The notes under the pieces were generated by a model that ran no database searches, was not told where the DNA came from, and saw nothing but the letters and a program-made list of their open reading frames with translations. A program made the position numbers and the translations under genes. A DNA stretch of 64,000 nt from Sulfurovum lithotrophicum (lineage in GTDB: Bacteria; Campylobacterota; Campylobacteria; Campylobacterales; Sulfurovaceae). Shown piece by piece: positions 17,754 through 26,154 of this stretch; within the stretch, counting starts at the first letter, position 1; each line of letters opens with the position of its first letter. Location of the stretch: the NCBI RefSeq assembly GCF_000987835.1, contig NZ_CP011308.1:1-64000 (forward strand), read 5' to 3'.

Positions 17754-18871
17754 ACGATCGACTCTTTTCGTTTTTGGTGGATCCATAATACAATAAATGC
17801 CATAAAAGTGATCAGTGCTTCGATGAGGAACATCTTTTCCCCGTAAATTTGTCCGGAAAGGACCGCACCTACCGAGCCACCAAGTCCAAAAGCGATGCCA
17901 AGGAAGAACTGCTGTGCCAGTTTTTTCTGGCTATAGAGTGAAAAGACATAGGTGATTGAGGCAGTATGGTAGAGTGCGAATGACACTGCATGCAAAGATT
18001 GTGAGGCGAAGGTCCATACAACAGATTCGGGGAAGAGGTAGAGGATCAGCCAGCGCAGGGAAGTGACGAGGATGGCGAACTGCAGGATATTGAGCAGGTT
18101 CCTCTGCAGCAGTGGTCCCTGAAAATAGAGCATAATGATTTCACAGACCACCCCGAAACTCCACATCCAGCTGGTCATTTCAAGTGAGATGCCATGAGAG
18201 GTTTCATAGATAGTGAAGAAATTGTAAAATCCGCCAAAGCCCATCTGCATCAGAAAAACAGAGACCCAGAATGCCCAGTATCTGGAGAGTGAAAAGGAGG
18301 CATCATCATCTGCCTGATCATGGGAAGTGCTGTCGTATTTGGCCAGTATCAGTCCGAAAACGAGTGTTAAAAAAGTCATGATGCTGAGATAATAGAGTGC
18401 TTCGAAAGGGGCTTCCAGTACTTTTCCCAGCCAGAGTGCGATAGCCATGAAACCGATAGATCCCCAGAGACGGACCTTTCCATAGGAGGTTTTGGTCAAT
18501 GAAGCCAGAGCGATAGTCTCTACATAAGGAAGGGAAACACCCATAGCGGCACCAAAAAGAAGATTGGCAATCAGGTAGAGCTCAAAGTTTCTGACCGTTC
18601 CCAGAAAGATCAGTGTGGCAACAAATGAGAAAAACAGAGAAAAAAGATAGACTTTTGGTGTCAGTTTCAGGTAATGTTTGAAGATAAAAGGAAGCAGGAA
18701 TCTCATGAAAGGTGCAGCAGCATAAACAATACCGACCTGCATGGCGGTGTAACCGAGATCCACAAGCACTTTGGGCATGAAGATCACATAGACGCCGACC
18801 AGCGCAAAGTAGAAAAAGTAGTAGGCGCCAAGAAAGGGAGGGAGCATACCGAAGTGTTTGATCTGGATCAT
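17750..18871 (-). CDS. MFS transporter, MFS_1-like / phenylpropionate-permease type
   Basis: The 373-residue protein has about 12 hydrophobic segments and begins 'MLPPFLGAYYFFYFALVGVY', a pattern typical of the MFS_1-like family (PF12832) that includes HcaT and nucleoside/sugar symporters. An internal symmetry is visible, with a second half starting near 'YWAFWVSVFLMQMGFGGFYN'. The substrate cannot be told. Its ATG lies inside the 3' end of the RDD gene (4-base overlap), and its own stop overlaps mobA. Confidence 0.8.
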   Translation of the reverse strand: MIQIKHFGMLPPFLGAYYFFYFALVGVYVIFMPKVLVDLGYTAMQVGIVYAAAPFMRFLLPFIFKHYLKLTPKVYLFSLFFSFVATLIFLGTVRNFELYLIANLLFGAAMGVSLPYVETIALASLTKTSYGKVRLWGSIGFMAIALWLGKVLEAPFEALYYLSIMTFLTLVFGLILAKYDSTSHDQADDDASFSLSRYWAFWVSVFLMQMGFGGFYNFFTIYETSHGISLEMTSWMWSFGVVCEIIMLYFQGPLLQRNLLNILQFAILVTSLRWLILYLFPESVVWTFASQSLHAVSFALYHTASITYVFSLYSQKKLAQQFFLGIAFGLGGSVGAVLSGQIYGEKMFLIEALITFMAFIVLWIHQKRKESIV

Positions 18872-19365
18872 TTGTCTGCAGGTTTGATGATCACCGCGGT
18901 ATGGCTTAGAAGGTCATGCAGGGTCTTGCTGTCTTTTCTAAAGAACATCATGACCCAGCCAAAGATAGTGAAGAGTGAAAGTATCGCTGCCGCGTTCCTG
19001 AAGAATATGATGAAGAGAGAGGGTTTCTCTCCCGTACTCTCATCGATGAGCGTCAGGTCGTAAGCACGGTAGCCGGGAGTTTGTCCTGTCTTGTACATGA
19101 AAGCAGTCTGCACGATGACCAACGGCACCAGAATATAGAGCCAGCCCAAAGCTTTATGCTCTGCAAAACCTTCACGTCCTCCCATAACCAGGTAGAATAC
19201 AATATACATGAGAGGCATGACCAGCATGAAAGCATCTGTCAGGAAAGCTTTGAGTTTACTGGTTTTCGAGGCATAGTTACGCTTTAATTTTGGTATGGAG
19301 TCTTTTTTGACAGGAGACATCGCCGCTTTGCCCTGCTTGATGTCACGAAAGCGTTTTTTTGCCAT
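18868..19365 (-). CDS. RDD family membrane protein
   Basis: The 165-residue protein has a basic N-terminal tail (about 1-40) followed by three to four membrane helices and the RDD-family pattern: 'KLKAFLTDAFMLVMPL' with an Asp in the first helix and 'GQTPGYRAYDLTLID' before the third. The family is of uncertain function; some members are Na+/H+ antiporters. The start ATG at 19365 shares its A with the stop TAA of the upstream outer-membrane gene, giving TAATG coupling. Confidence 0.8.
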   Translation of the reverse strand: MAKKRFRDIKQGKAAMSPVKKDSIPKLKRNYASKTSKLKAFLTDAFMLVMPLMYIVFYLVMGGREGFAEHKALGWLYILVPLVIVQTAFMYKTGQTPGYRAYDLTLIDESTGEKPSLFIIFFRNAAAILSLFTIFGWVMMFFRKDSKTLHDLLSHTAVIIKPADK

Positions 19366-20147
19366 TAGAAATCCCACACAACAGCGGCATAGGGACCATT
19401 GAAGTCCATGTCTACGACAAGTCCATCTATCAGGTCACTGCTGTCAAGATGCTGGGCCTTGTATCCTGCTTCGATACCCAGTCCCATGCTGAATGTGTAT
19501 CGGGCGCTGAGTTCATAGTTGTAATAGGTCGTATCATCATAGCTGAAAATATCGCCCTCAAATTGCAGGCTCAGGTCCGTATTGGGGATGTTGAATCTGG
19601 CTTTACCGTAGAGTGTAGGCATAAAGAAGGAAAAATCTGTATTTTCAGTAGTAGAAATAGACGTAGGCCCGATTCCTGTCAGAGCGGTTACAGCAATATT
19701 CCCGTCAATGTAACCCAAAGTGACACCTATATCAGCTTCTACCCAGTTGTCGAGAAGCTCATAATAGAGTGTAAGATCGTATTTGCTGATATCGAGGTTG
19801 TTTTCAATGGTCCCGAGTGTTGGAATATTGATACCGCCCCAGGTGAAATCACCGACTTCCCCTTTTCCTTCATGGGAGAGTTGTGTATAGGCAAGTTTGA
19901 TATTAGGGAGTATCGGCACAGGATGCTCTATATAAGCTTTGAGAAAAACATTCTCATTACTGTCCCAGTGCAAAGTATCTTCCACGTCAGCTGATGTGCC
20001 CAGTCCCAAGCCTGTATATGGCTCAGTATAGGAGGCGTATCCGCTTGGAGAGTGGCTGTACATACCGATAGATATCTCTCCTCCGGCCATATCAGCATAG
20101 AGTACAGTTGAAGCAAGTAGAGAGGCAAGTACAAATTTTTTTATCAT
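19365..20147 (-). CDS. Outer-membrane beta-barrel protein (TIGR04219-like)
   Basis: The 260-residue protein begins with a signal peptide, MIKKFVLASLLASTVLYADM, cleaved near Ala18. The rest alternates polar and aromatic residues in beta-strand fashion ('KYDLTLYYELLDNWVEADIG', 'YYNYELSARYTFSMGLGIEA') and ends in an aromatic residue (VVWDF), the hallmark of Bam-assembled barrels. It looks like the TIGR04219 outer-membrane family found in Campylobacterota; the function of that family is unknown. AAGGGAACC precedes the ATG. First gene of the string leading to mobA. Confidence 0.75.
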   Translation of the reverse strand: MIKKFVLASLLASTVLYADMAGGEISIGMYSHSPSGYASYTEPYTGLGLGTSADVEDTLHWDSNENVFLKAYIEHPVPILPNIKLAYTQLSHEGKGEVGDFTWGGINIPTLGTIENNLDISKYDLTLYYELLDNWVEADIGVTLGYIDGNIAVTALTGIGPTSISTTENTDFSFFMPTLYGKARFNIPNTDLSLQFEGDIFSYDDTTYYNYELSARYTFSMGLGIEAGYKAQHLDSSDLIDGLVVDMDFNGPYAAVVWDF

Positions 20148-20183
20148 CAGGTTCCCTTATTATTTTTATTTGATGGAATCATA

Positions 20184-21398
20184 CTATTTTATACCTTGGG
20201 TCATTGTAAATATAGGCAGAAGCATCGCTGAAACGATTACCCCGACAATGGCACCGATCAAAAGCATCATCAGTGGTTCGAGCAGTCCGAGAAGCAGTTT
20301 GAGCCTCTCCTCATTCTCTTCGGCATAGAGTTTTGAAATGTTATTCAGAATGTTGGCGACCTCACTCGACTCTTCCCCCAGTGCCAAAGACTGTAGGAAG
20401 TTCCGTTTGAGTTTCACTCCTTTTGACATTTGCAGCGCATTGGAGAGTTTGTTTCCTTCCAGTACCTTGACCGAAGCAGTTTCAAAAAGTTCCTTGAGCT
20501 TGTAGTTTGCAAATGAGGCGGTTGCCAGTTTAACTGCCTGTGCATAGGCAACACCCGAATCGAGCATCAACGAGAGGATGTATGAGAAACGTCCGAGTTC
20601 ATGGTTTTGGATCAGTGAGCCCAAGACAGGTACTTTCAGCAGCAGCCCATCCCAAAAACGGTGAAACGAGTACAGTTTGCTGTAAGCGAGCTTGAAGAGT
20701 GCAATGACGAGTACGATGCTTATGACAAGATGGATATAGTAGTGGGTAAGAAAATCACTGATGTTCAGTACGAACTGTGTAATGGGTGGAAGTTTCTGGT
20801 CTGTATCTTCAAAGATACCAGTGATCTTGGGGACAACGAATGCGATGAGGAAAGAGGTCATCGCAATGGCCACCGTGAAGATAACCGTAGGGTAGACCAT
20901 GGCTCCTTTGACCTGTTTTTTGACCTTGTTCTGTGCAGAAAAGAAGTTTCCCATATTGGTGAGGACTTCCACCATCTTTCCACTCTGTCCCGCAATGTTG
21001 AGACTTTGCACGAAGAATTCAGGCATGGCATAGACCTTCTGCGTGTTGAGGGCATGATAGAGGGATTTACCCTCGTCGATCATCGTTCTGACAGAGTTGA
21101 GGAAAGAAACGTATTTTTTCTCATTTTCGTGTTGATTCTCCAGTAGGCGAATAGCGGTCAGAATGGTCATACCGGAGTTGAGGTAGGAGGAGAGTTCTCT
21201 CGAAAAGGTGGCCAGCATTTCTCCGGGCATCTCTCTTTTGGCAAAGGCGTCAAGAGAAAACTCCTTGGTAGGCGTGAGGGATTCATAATAGATGTTCTGT
21301 GTACGAAGCTTCTGTCCCGCTTCTTCGGTGGTGCCGGCAGTTACTGTTCCTTTGACCCGCTTCCCCGACTTGTCGAAACCTTTGTACTTGAAGAGCAT
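20184..21398 (-). CDS. gspF: Type II secretion inner-membrane protein GspF
   Basis: GspF is the polytopic platform protein of the secretion machine, acting between the ATPase GspE and the pseudopilus. The 404-residue protein has two GspF repeats (about 65-190 and 270-395), each with the helix pattern 'FSRELSSYLNSGMTILTAIRLL' and 'YILSLMLDSGVAYAQAVKLA', and three membrane helices. The N-terminal 'MLFKYKGFDKSGKRVKGTV' is the family start. It faces away from the rest of the locus and is separated from the pseudopilins by the exosortase-like gene, so it likely has its own promoter (TATAAT on the minus strand near 21436). Confidence 0.93.
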   Translation of the reverse strand: MLFKYKGFDKSGKRVKGTVTAGTTEEAGQKLRTQNIYYESLTPTKEFSLDAFAKREMPGEMLATFSRELSSYLNSGMTILTAIRLLENQHENEKKYVSFLNSVRTMIDEGKSLYHALNTQKVYAMPEFFVQSLNIAGQSGKMVEVLTNMGNFFSAQNKVKKQVKGAMVYPTVIFTVAIAMTSFLIAFVVPKITGIFEDTDQKLPPITQFVLNISDFLTHYYIHLVISIVLVIALFKLAYSKLYSFHRFWDGLLLKVPVLGSLIQNHELGRFSYILSLMLDSGVAYAQAVKLATASFANYKLKELFETASVKVLEGNKLSNALQMSKGVKLKRNFLQSLALGEESSEVANILNNISKLYAEENEERLKLLLGLLEPLMMLLIGAIVGVIVSAMLLPIFTMTQGIK

Positions 21399-21473
21399 TT
21401 CTCTGCCTGTCCTTGCCTGTTTTTATAATGGTTGTATTATAACTTTTTTAGCTGTATGTTGCTATAGTTAGGG

Positions 21474-21956
21474 ATGAAACGATTTATAGCACTCTATTTC
21501 CTTTTTCTGGCACTGCTGTTCGTTTTTCTCTATCTTCCTACTTTACCTGTTTCGCTTTATCTCAATCAGATGCAGAGTGGTTTGACGCTCAAGCTGCTCT
21601 CACTTTTTTTGAAAGCTGGGCAGCTTCAGGGTATTGATATCATGATCAACCCGCACTACAAGATTATCATCAACCAGGCCTGTAACGGGCTTATCCCTTT
21701 CTTTTTCCTTGCCGCATCCATTTTGGCGTATCCTACCGGGCTGCGGCACAAAACCCTATGGCTGATTATCGGCTATCTGGTCTATTTACCGGTGAATGTG
21801 GCACGTATTCTAATGGTGGTATATTTTGTCGAGTCTGAGGGTGGAAGAGGCAATTTTCATTGGTCTCACGATATTGTGGGCAACGCTATTCTGCTCATTG
21901 TGGGACTGGGACTTTTCATAACGTTTATCAGGACCGACCGGCTTAAAAGGTACTGA
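21474..21956 (+). CDS. Exosortase/archaeosortase family protein, small form
   Basis: Exosortases are membrane transpeptidase-like proteins that process C-terminal sorting signals. This 160-residue protein is almost all membrane helices and carries the family's three catalytic residues in order: Cys70 in INQACNGLIPF, Arg111 in VNVARILMV and His132 in WSHDIVGN. The size fits the small exosortase subfamilies (XrtF/XrtH type). No protein with a PEP-CTERM-like tail is visible in the window. It lies alone on the plus strand inside the secretion locus and its 3' end overlaps the convergent pseudopilin by 14 bases. The start has only GGG directly before ATG, a weak ribosome site. Confidence 0.8.
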   Translation: MKRFIALYFLFLALLFVFLYLPTLPVSLYLNQMQSGLTLKLLSLFLKAGQLQGIDIMINPHYKIIINQACNGLIPFFFLAASILAYPTGLRHKTLWLIIGYLVYLPVNVARILMVVYFVESEGGRGNFHWSHDIVGNAILLIVGLGLFITFIRTDRLKRY

Positions 21957-22371
21957 TCTTGAATCGGAAATAGGCAGAAGAATATTTGTCTTTGAGCTTG
22001 ATCTCTTGTACGGTCGCGGCAGGACCGAAACCCTCTTTTGGTGTCAGGTTGAGCACTTCGGGAATGAAATACTCTCTCTGGGCTTTTTTGAGTATCTCCC
22101 TGCTTTTAAAATCATCGATCTTGAAATAGGGCCGCAGCACTTCATAGGCATCTTTTTTTTCTTTGTGGTAACGCAGTGCGTTATCTGCAAGAAAGAGAGA
22201 GTCCTGTAGCGAGAGTTTGTTCCTTTCTGTGATATAAACGATCTGCTCATGGTTCTGGCTGTGCACTTTAAGTACATAGACGATGGAAATAGAAATAATG
22301 ATCACGGAGACAAGTATCTCTATAATGGTAAAAGCCGGACGCAAAGTCCTTGCAGGGGATAAAGTTTTCAA
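21943..22371 (-). CDS. Minor pseudopilin (GspI/J-like)
   Basis: The prepilin signature reads RPA-FTIIEILVSVIIISIS: a basic leader, cleavage before Phe, Glu at +5 and a hydrophobic helix. The cleavage residue is Ala rather than Gly. A TTG start at 22371 is preferred: it overlaps the stop of the upstream pseudopilin (TTGA), giving 142 residues. A longer frame from ATG at 22416 would overlap the neighbour by 49 bases. The C-terminal part is a soluble domain of unclear class ('YFIPEVLNLTPKEGFGPAA'), so assignment to I, J or H is open. Confidence 0.75.
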   Translation of the reverse strand: MKTLSPARTLRPAFTIIEILVSVIIISISIVYVLKVHSQNHEQIVYITERNKLSLQDSLFLADNALRYHKEKKDAYEVLRPYFKIDDFKSREILKKAQREYFIPEVLNLTPKEGFGPAATVQEIKLKDKYSSAYFRFKISTF

Positions 22372-22916
22372 TAGAAGTCTCCACTTCCCGCAGCCAGCCT
22401 GCTGTTTTTGAGCCAAAGCTCTCTGGCTTCTTCCAGCGAGTCAACTTTTTGGGGCTCACCGAAAAATGCAGGAAGGAAATAGATACCGTGTCGGTTCTCC
22501 AGTATCAACTGTGTGGAGCTGCCATTCCTGTAAAAGTTCATCTCAAGACAGATCTTCTTGTCCTGGTATCGCCTGTCTTCAAGCTGTAGCAGCGACTCCT
22601 GTGAATCCAGAGTATAGGTTTTGGTCCCTGCAAGATCGACTTTGTTCTCGTAGGCTTCAAAAGGAGAGGAGATATTTGTACGCAGGTAACAGTTCTTGCA
22701 GCGGTTAACACAGATCAGTGTTGCTTCACCGCTGAAAAGTTCAGAGTTCTGAATGGTCGTTTTCAGATTGAGCACGGTCAATGCTTTGGGTTTGCTCTTA
22801 TTCATCTCTATGCCGTTGAATCCAAGAAAATAGACAATGGAGATGATCATAATAACCACAAGTAGTTCAATCAGGGAGAAAGCGCTTCGTATGATTTTGC
22901 GTGAAGAGAAGAGCAT
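22368..22916 (-). CDS. Minor pseudopilin (GspH/I/J-like)
   Basis: The 182-residue protein starts with MLFSSRKIIRSA and the signature FSLIELLVVIMIISIVYFL, with Ala at the cleavage position and Glu at +5. The soluble part has four clustered cysteines ('CVNRCKNC' and a later 'KKICLEM'), which may form disulfides or bind metal; this is unusual for a pseudopilin. It begins eight bases after gspG and is translationally linked to the next pseudopilin through a TTGA overlap. No clear ribosome site precedes the ATG. Confidence 0.78.
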   Translation of the reverse strand: MLFSSRKIIRSAFSLIELLVVIMIISIVYFLGFNGIEMNKSKPKALTVLNLKTTIQNSELFSGEATLICVNRCKNCYLRTNISSPFEAYENKVDLAGTKTYTLDSQESLLQLEDRRYQDKKICLEMNFYRNGSSTQLILENRHGIYFLPAFFGEPQKVDSLEEARELWLKNSRLAAGSGDFY

Positions 22917-22924
22917 GTGTCGGA

Positions 22925-23368
22925 TTATTTGTTACACTCTGAAAAGCGAATATCTTTGTTATTTTCTTCTCCTCCCTCTTTCCTGTCTGCAGCAAAGCTG
23001 ACTAGTTCGAATTCATCCCCTTTTTTAATGTAGACGAATGGTGTTTTCCATGAATCTTTCGGTAATTTTTTCAGATAGGGTTTTGCCCGGTAGTTGGGAT
23101 ACTTTTCTGCATCAGGGTTGCTCAAGAGCGCTTCAAGACCCTCTTCTGTATCAGGGTAGACACCGTTGTCGAGTTTGAACATATCTAGCCTTTTGCCTAT
23201 GTCGTTCATCTTGAGGCATACGGTATCTCTTTTGGCCTGATCGGCAGAATCCATTAGCCCAGGGGCCACAACGGCCACAAGCCCGCCGAGTATTACAATG
23301 ACAATGAGAAGTTCGATCAGAGAGAAACCGGCTCTGAGTGTAGGGTTTAATGATGGTTCTGTATGCAT
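22925..23368 (-). CDS. gspG: Major pseudopilin GspG
   Basis: GspG polymerises into the pseudopilus of type II secretion. The 147-residue protein has a short leader, a Gly-Phe cleavage site in RAGFSLIELLIVIVILGG with Glu at +5, and the typical GspG body: 'LDNGVYPDTEEGLEALLSNP', 'PYLKKLPKDSWKTPFVYI'. AAGGAAAG precedes the ATG. It is the first gene of a three-pseudopilin minus-strand operon and is divergent from gspK, with 60 bases between the starts. Confidence 0.93.
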   Translation of the reverse strand: MHTEPSLNPTLRAGFSLIELLIVIVILGGLVAVVAPGLMDSADQAKRDTVCLKMNDIGKRLDMFKLDNGVYPDTEEGLEALLSNPDAEKYPNYRAKPYLKKLPKDSWKTPFVYIKKGDEFELVSFAADRKEGGEENNKDIRFSECNK

Positions 23369-23390
23369 ATCTTTCCTTAGTTTGCTTTGG

Positions 23391-23396
23391 TATAAT
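23391..23396 (+). promoter_or_regulatory. -10 box of the gspK-to-pseudopilin operon
   Basis: TATAAT in the context TTTGGTATAATATC stands 33 bases before the gspK start. The TTTGGTATAAT form recurs before several genes of this window (for example panD near 49207), consistent with a Campylobacterota housekeeping promoter, where the -35 box is weak. Confidence 0.55.
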
Positions 23397-23428
23397 ATCT
23401 GATAATTTTACTTTAATAGAGCTTTTAG

Positions 23429-24343
23429 ATGGATAAACCCAAGTATCACAGTACCAGCAACACAGCAGAGAGGAAAGGCTTTGCTCTGCTCATCACCCTC
23501 TCGGTACTGGCAGTACTCATCGCACTGACAGGGGTACTTCTCTCCTACTTTGACACGGTAAGGAAAGATGCTGCAGCCACCAAGGCCCTGGTCCAGGCTG
23601 ATCTCTACTATATGGATATCAGGAAGATCATTGGGGATTTCAAAGAGAAGAAAGTGCTCTACACCACCCTCTATCAGATGCCTGTACCGCTGCGATCCCC
23701 GGACGGCAGGTTTGATGTACAGCTGCAGTGCCGTCCCAGAGCGAATGGTATTAATATTAACTGGCTGGGTAAAGAGGATGATCCGAAGATGAGGGTGCAT
23801 TATGACGCGGCCCGAAAGCTCTTTGAGAATATTGTCCAAGACTATGACCTTGAAGATGCGGGCAGGCTTGAGGAAATGTTGCTCGAAGAGATGCAGGGTA
23901 AAAAGTCCTTCATTGCCAAAGAAAACAACAGACTTTTGCAAAAAAATGGTATTATATCGTCTAAACAGTTTAGACATATTCTGCAGCAGTATCAGTTTGA
24001 AACGGATGACCGGAAAGTTGCACTGGTCCCTTGGGAGAAATATTTTGTATTTGGTGACAGTGGTGAGCTGGTGGATGGGAACTATTTGTCTGCTGAGCTT
24101 ATTGCGATATTGTTCGATATCGATCTTGAAAGCGTAAAAGACGAATGGGTCGAAGGTGGCATGAATCTGAAGGATTTTGTCTCCAATATGGGCGAGGAGT
24201 ATAACGACAAACTCTATGCACAGAAGTTTGTTGAAGAGGCAAAGTGCAGCGTACAGTATGCTTATGAGGACGGGCGCTTCGCATTTACGTTCATAGACAG
24301 TGAGGGAGAGGTGAAAGATTTTGAATTTAACGGGAAGCAATAA
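23429..24343 (+). CDS. gspK: Type II secretion minor pseudopilin GspK
   Basis: GspK caps the tip of the pseudopilus. The leader ends in ERKG and the mature protein starts FALLITLSVLAVLIALTG; as in all GspK proteins, the Glu at +5 is absent. At 304 residues the protein is the largest pseudopilin, also as expected, with a long soluble domain containing helix-rich repeats ('DAGRLEEMLLEEMQGKK'). It starts the plus-strand operon K-L-M-N-C-D-E-pilin. Assignment rests on signature, size and position. Confidence 0.82.
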   Translation: MDKPKYHSTSNTAERKGFALLITLSVLAVLIALTGVLLSYFDTVRKDAAATKALVQADLYYMDIRKIIGDFKEKKVLYTTLYQMPVPLRSPDGRFDVQLQCRPRANGININWLGKEDDPKMRVHYDAARKLFENIVQDYDLEDAGRLEEMLLEEMQGKKSFIAKENNRLLQKNGIISSKQFRHILQQYQFETDDRKVALVPWEKYFVFGDSGELVDGNYLSAELIAILFDIDLESVKDEWVEGGMNLKDFVSNMGEEYNDKLYAQKFVEEAKCSVQYAYEDGRFAFTFIDSEGEVKDFEFNGKQ

Positions 24344-24347
24344 AGAG

Positions 24348-25253
24348 ATGTTACTGGTACACAGGGGGATGAAACCTCTCTCTCTCGACCACAGCGTAAA
24401 TGTCATGCTCACGCCGCAGTTCTACACGATGAGAAAAGAGGCGTTACCCGTCAAGTATCTCTACCAGGCCAGAAAGATCGCACCTTCGCTTTTCGATGGA
24501 TTGCTGGACGAGAAGGGAAGCTACGAGTATTTTGTTTTCAAAGAGAAGGAAAACTGGGTGTTCATCGCCTATGATCCCGAAGAGATCAGGGAATTTCTTC
24601 TTTCCAAAGGCATCTCTGCTGAGCATCTCTCCAAGGTTTTTTTCGCACAACAAGCTGCAGAAGCCCTTGAGAAACCTGTGATCCTGAGCGATAAAGAGGC
24701 CCTGATGACGATTGATGGAACGGTTACGCTTGTCCCCAAAGGGATACTTGCCGCAGATTTGCAAACCACTCAGTTCGATATGAGTTTCACTCCATCGTCC
24801 GGTGTAACACTAGAGGGTGCCCATACTTCGTTGATCGGTAAAAAAGAGGCGATTGTTCTGACGGTCGTCTTCTCTATCTTTGCAGTGGTCTTCTTCATAG
24901 AGGGATGGCAGTACAGCCGCAGTCTTGAATCCCAGAAGCAGGAGATGCAGGAGCTTCTCGAATCCTACCCGGCACTGCAGAGTCAAATGCAAAGAGAGAG
25001 TATTGCTCTCAAATACAGAACGATCGATAGTAAGGAACGCAAAAAGAGAGAGACAGTTAAAATGCTTTCCTCCATGATCTTCAAGGGTGTGACGCTGACC
25101 TCCTACCACATGGACGAGAAGCGGTTTAAAGCGCTCTTCTCCTGCGTGGACGACAAGGTGGCCAACAAGGTAAAAGAGATGGCTAAAAAGTCCCGTCTCA
25201 ACGTAACAAGTACCAAAGGCAGTAATATCGTGACTGTTGAGGGGAAGGTATGA
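24348..25253 (+). CDS. GspL-like type II secretion inner-membrane protein
   Basis: GspL links the ATPase to the inner-membrane platform. The 301-residue protein has a cytoplasmic half, one membrane helix (around 'AIVLTVVFSIFAVVFFIEGW'), a coiled-coil stretch after it and a small C-terminal periplasmic domain, the bitopic layout of GspL (or of PilM-N fusions). Sequence similarity is weak, so the call is by topology and gene order. The ATG at 24348 follows the gspK stop by four bases; the frame opens earlier at a TTG (24321) inside gspK. Confidence 0.6.
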   Translation: MLLVHRGMKPLSLDHSVNVMLTPQFYTMRKEALPVKYLYQARKIAPSLFDGLLDEKGSYEYFVFKEKENWVFIAYDPEEIREFLLSKGISAEHLSKVFFAQQAAEALEKPVILSDKEALMTIDGTVTLVPKGILAADLQTTQFDMSFTPSSGVTLEGAHTSLIGKKEAIVLTVVFSIFAVVFFIEGWQYSRSLESQKQEMQELLESYPALQSQMQRESIALKYRTIDSKERKKRETVKMLSSMIFKGVTLTSYHMDEKRFKALFSCVDDKVANKVKEMAKKSRLNVTSTKGSNIVTVEGKV

Positions 25254-25651
25254 ACCTGAGAATATACAGATATGAACTGATCGTGGGCATTTCTCTCTTT
25301 GTAATGCTGATAGCTTTTTTCTATAAAAATACCCAGATCTCTTCACAGGCGGAACAGCTCTTTGCGATGCAGCAGGAAATAAGAGAATTCAAGGAGATCA
25401 TCGCACTGAAAAGAATATGGGGTGACAAGGGACTCTCCAAAAAGACCGACAAACTGAAAAGCATCGTACCTCAGCCAAAAGTGACTTGGAGCAAAAAAGG
25501 CAAGAAATTGACCGCCAGATACAAAGATCTCAGTGCCAAAGAGCTGAACAGGCTGATGACAAAGATGACGAGCCTTGCTGTACAGATTACAGAACTGGAT
25601 ATTGCCAGGTCGGGTGAAAACTATAATGTGGAGTGCAAATGCAAGTGGTAA
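25250..25651 (+). CDS. GspM-like type II secretion protein
   Basis: The 133-residue protein has one N-terminal membrane helix ('LIVGISLFVMLIAFFY'), a coiled-coil stretch and a small periplasmic domain ending in 'YNVECKCKW'. This is the layout of GspM, the partner of GspL. Its ATG overlaps the upstream stop in an ATGA pair, so the two are made together. Direct sequence recognition is weak; the call depends on size, topology and position between the L-like and C genes. Confidence 0.6.
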   Translation: MNLRIYRYELIVGISLFVMLIAFFYKNTQISSQAEQLFAMQQEIREFKEIIALKRIWGDKGLSKKTDKLKSIVPQPKVTWSKKGKKLTARYKDLSAKELNRLMTKMTSLAVQITELDIARSGENYNVECKCKW

Positions 25652-26154
25652 AAAAAACAGGGATGATCCTCTTTGTCATCTGGTTCGCCTTTGTCCTCTT
25701 CATGCCCAAGCGAAATCTCTATTACAAGGTCGAACAGGAGCTTGCAATGCAGGGAATTAAGGTGAATGAAGGCAGACTTAATGAAGGCCTTTTCACGCTG
25801 AATATCGATGATGCCATCGTTTATGTCAAGGGGATAGACCTGATCCATATCAAACATGCCAGCTTCTTCTCTCTGTTCTTTTACAGCAGTGTGACGCTGG
25901 AGGAGATTGTAGTGGATGATTCCCTAAAAAGTATACTGCCTACCAGACTGGATGAAGCCAGACTCTCCCACGCCATCTGGAAGCCCGGACATATGGAGGT
26001 TGCCGGTAAGGGTGCTTTTGGAGATTTTTCGGGTGATGTAGACCTGATACAGCGAAAGGTCCATCTTGATTTCATGGAGATTAATGGTACCGGTATATGG
26101 AAGCGTCAGCTTAGAAAGGGAGAGAAGGGATGGTATTATGAAACGTCTTTTTAA
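25639..26154 (+). CDS. GspN-like type II secretion protein
   Basis: The 171-residue protein has an N-terminal membrane helix ('GMILFVIWFAFVLFMP') and a periplasmic beta-rich region with repeating 'LNIDDAIVYVKGIDLI' and 'GDVDLIQRKVHLDF' strands, compatible with the GspN fold. GspN is an optional, poorly understood subunit. The ATG at 25639 has GGAG six bases upstream; a GTG two codons earlier is also in frame. It overlaps the GspM-like gene by 13 bases and gspC by 17 bases. Confidence 0.55.
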   Translation: MQVVKKTGMILFVIWFAFVLFMPKRNLYYKVEQELAMQGIKVNEGRLNEGLFTLNIDDAIVYVKGIDLIHIKHASFFSLFFYSSVTLEEIVVDDSLKSILPTRLDEARLSHAIWKPGHMEVAGKGAFGDFSGDVDLIQRKVHLDFMEINGTGIWKRQLRKGEKGWYYETSF

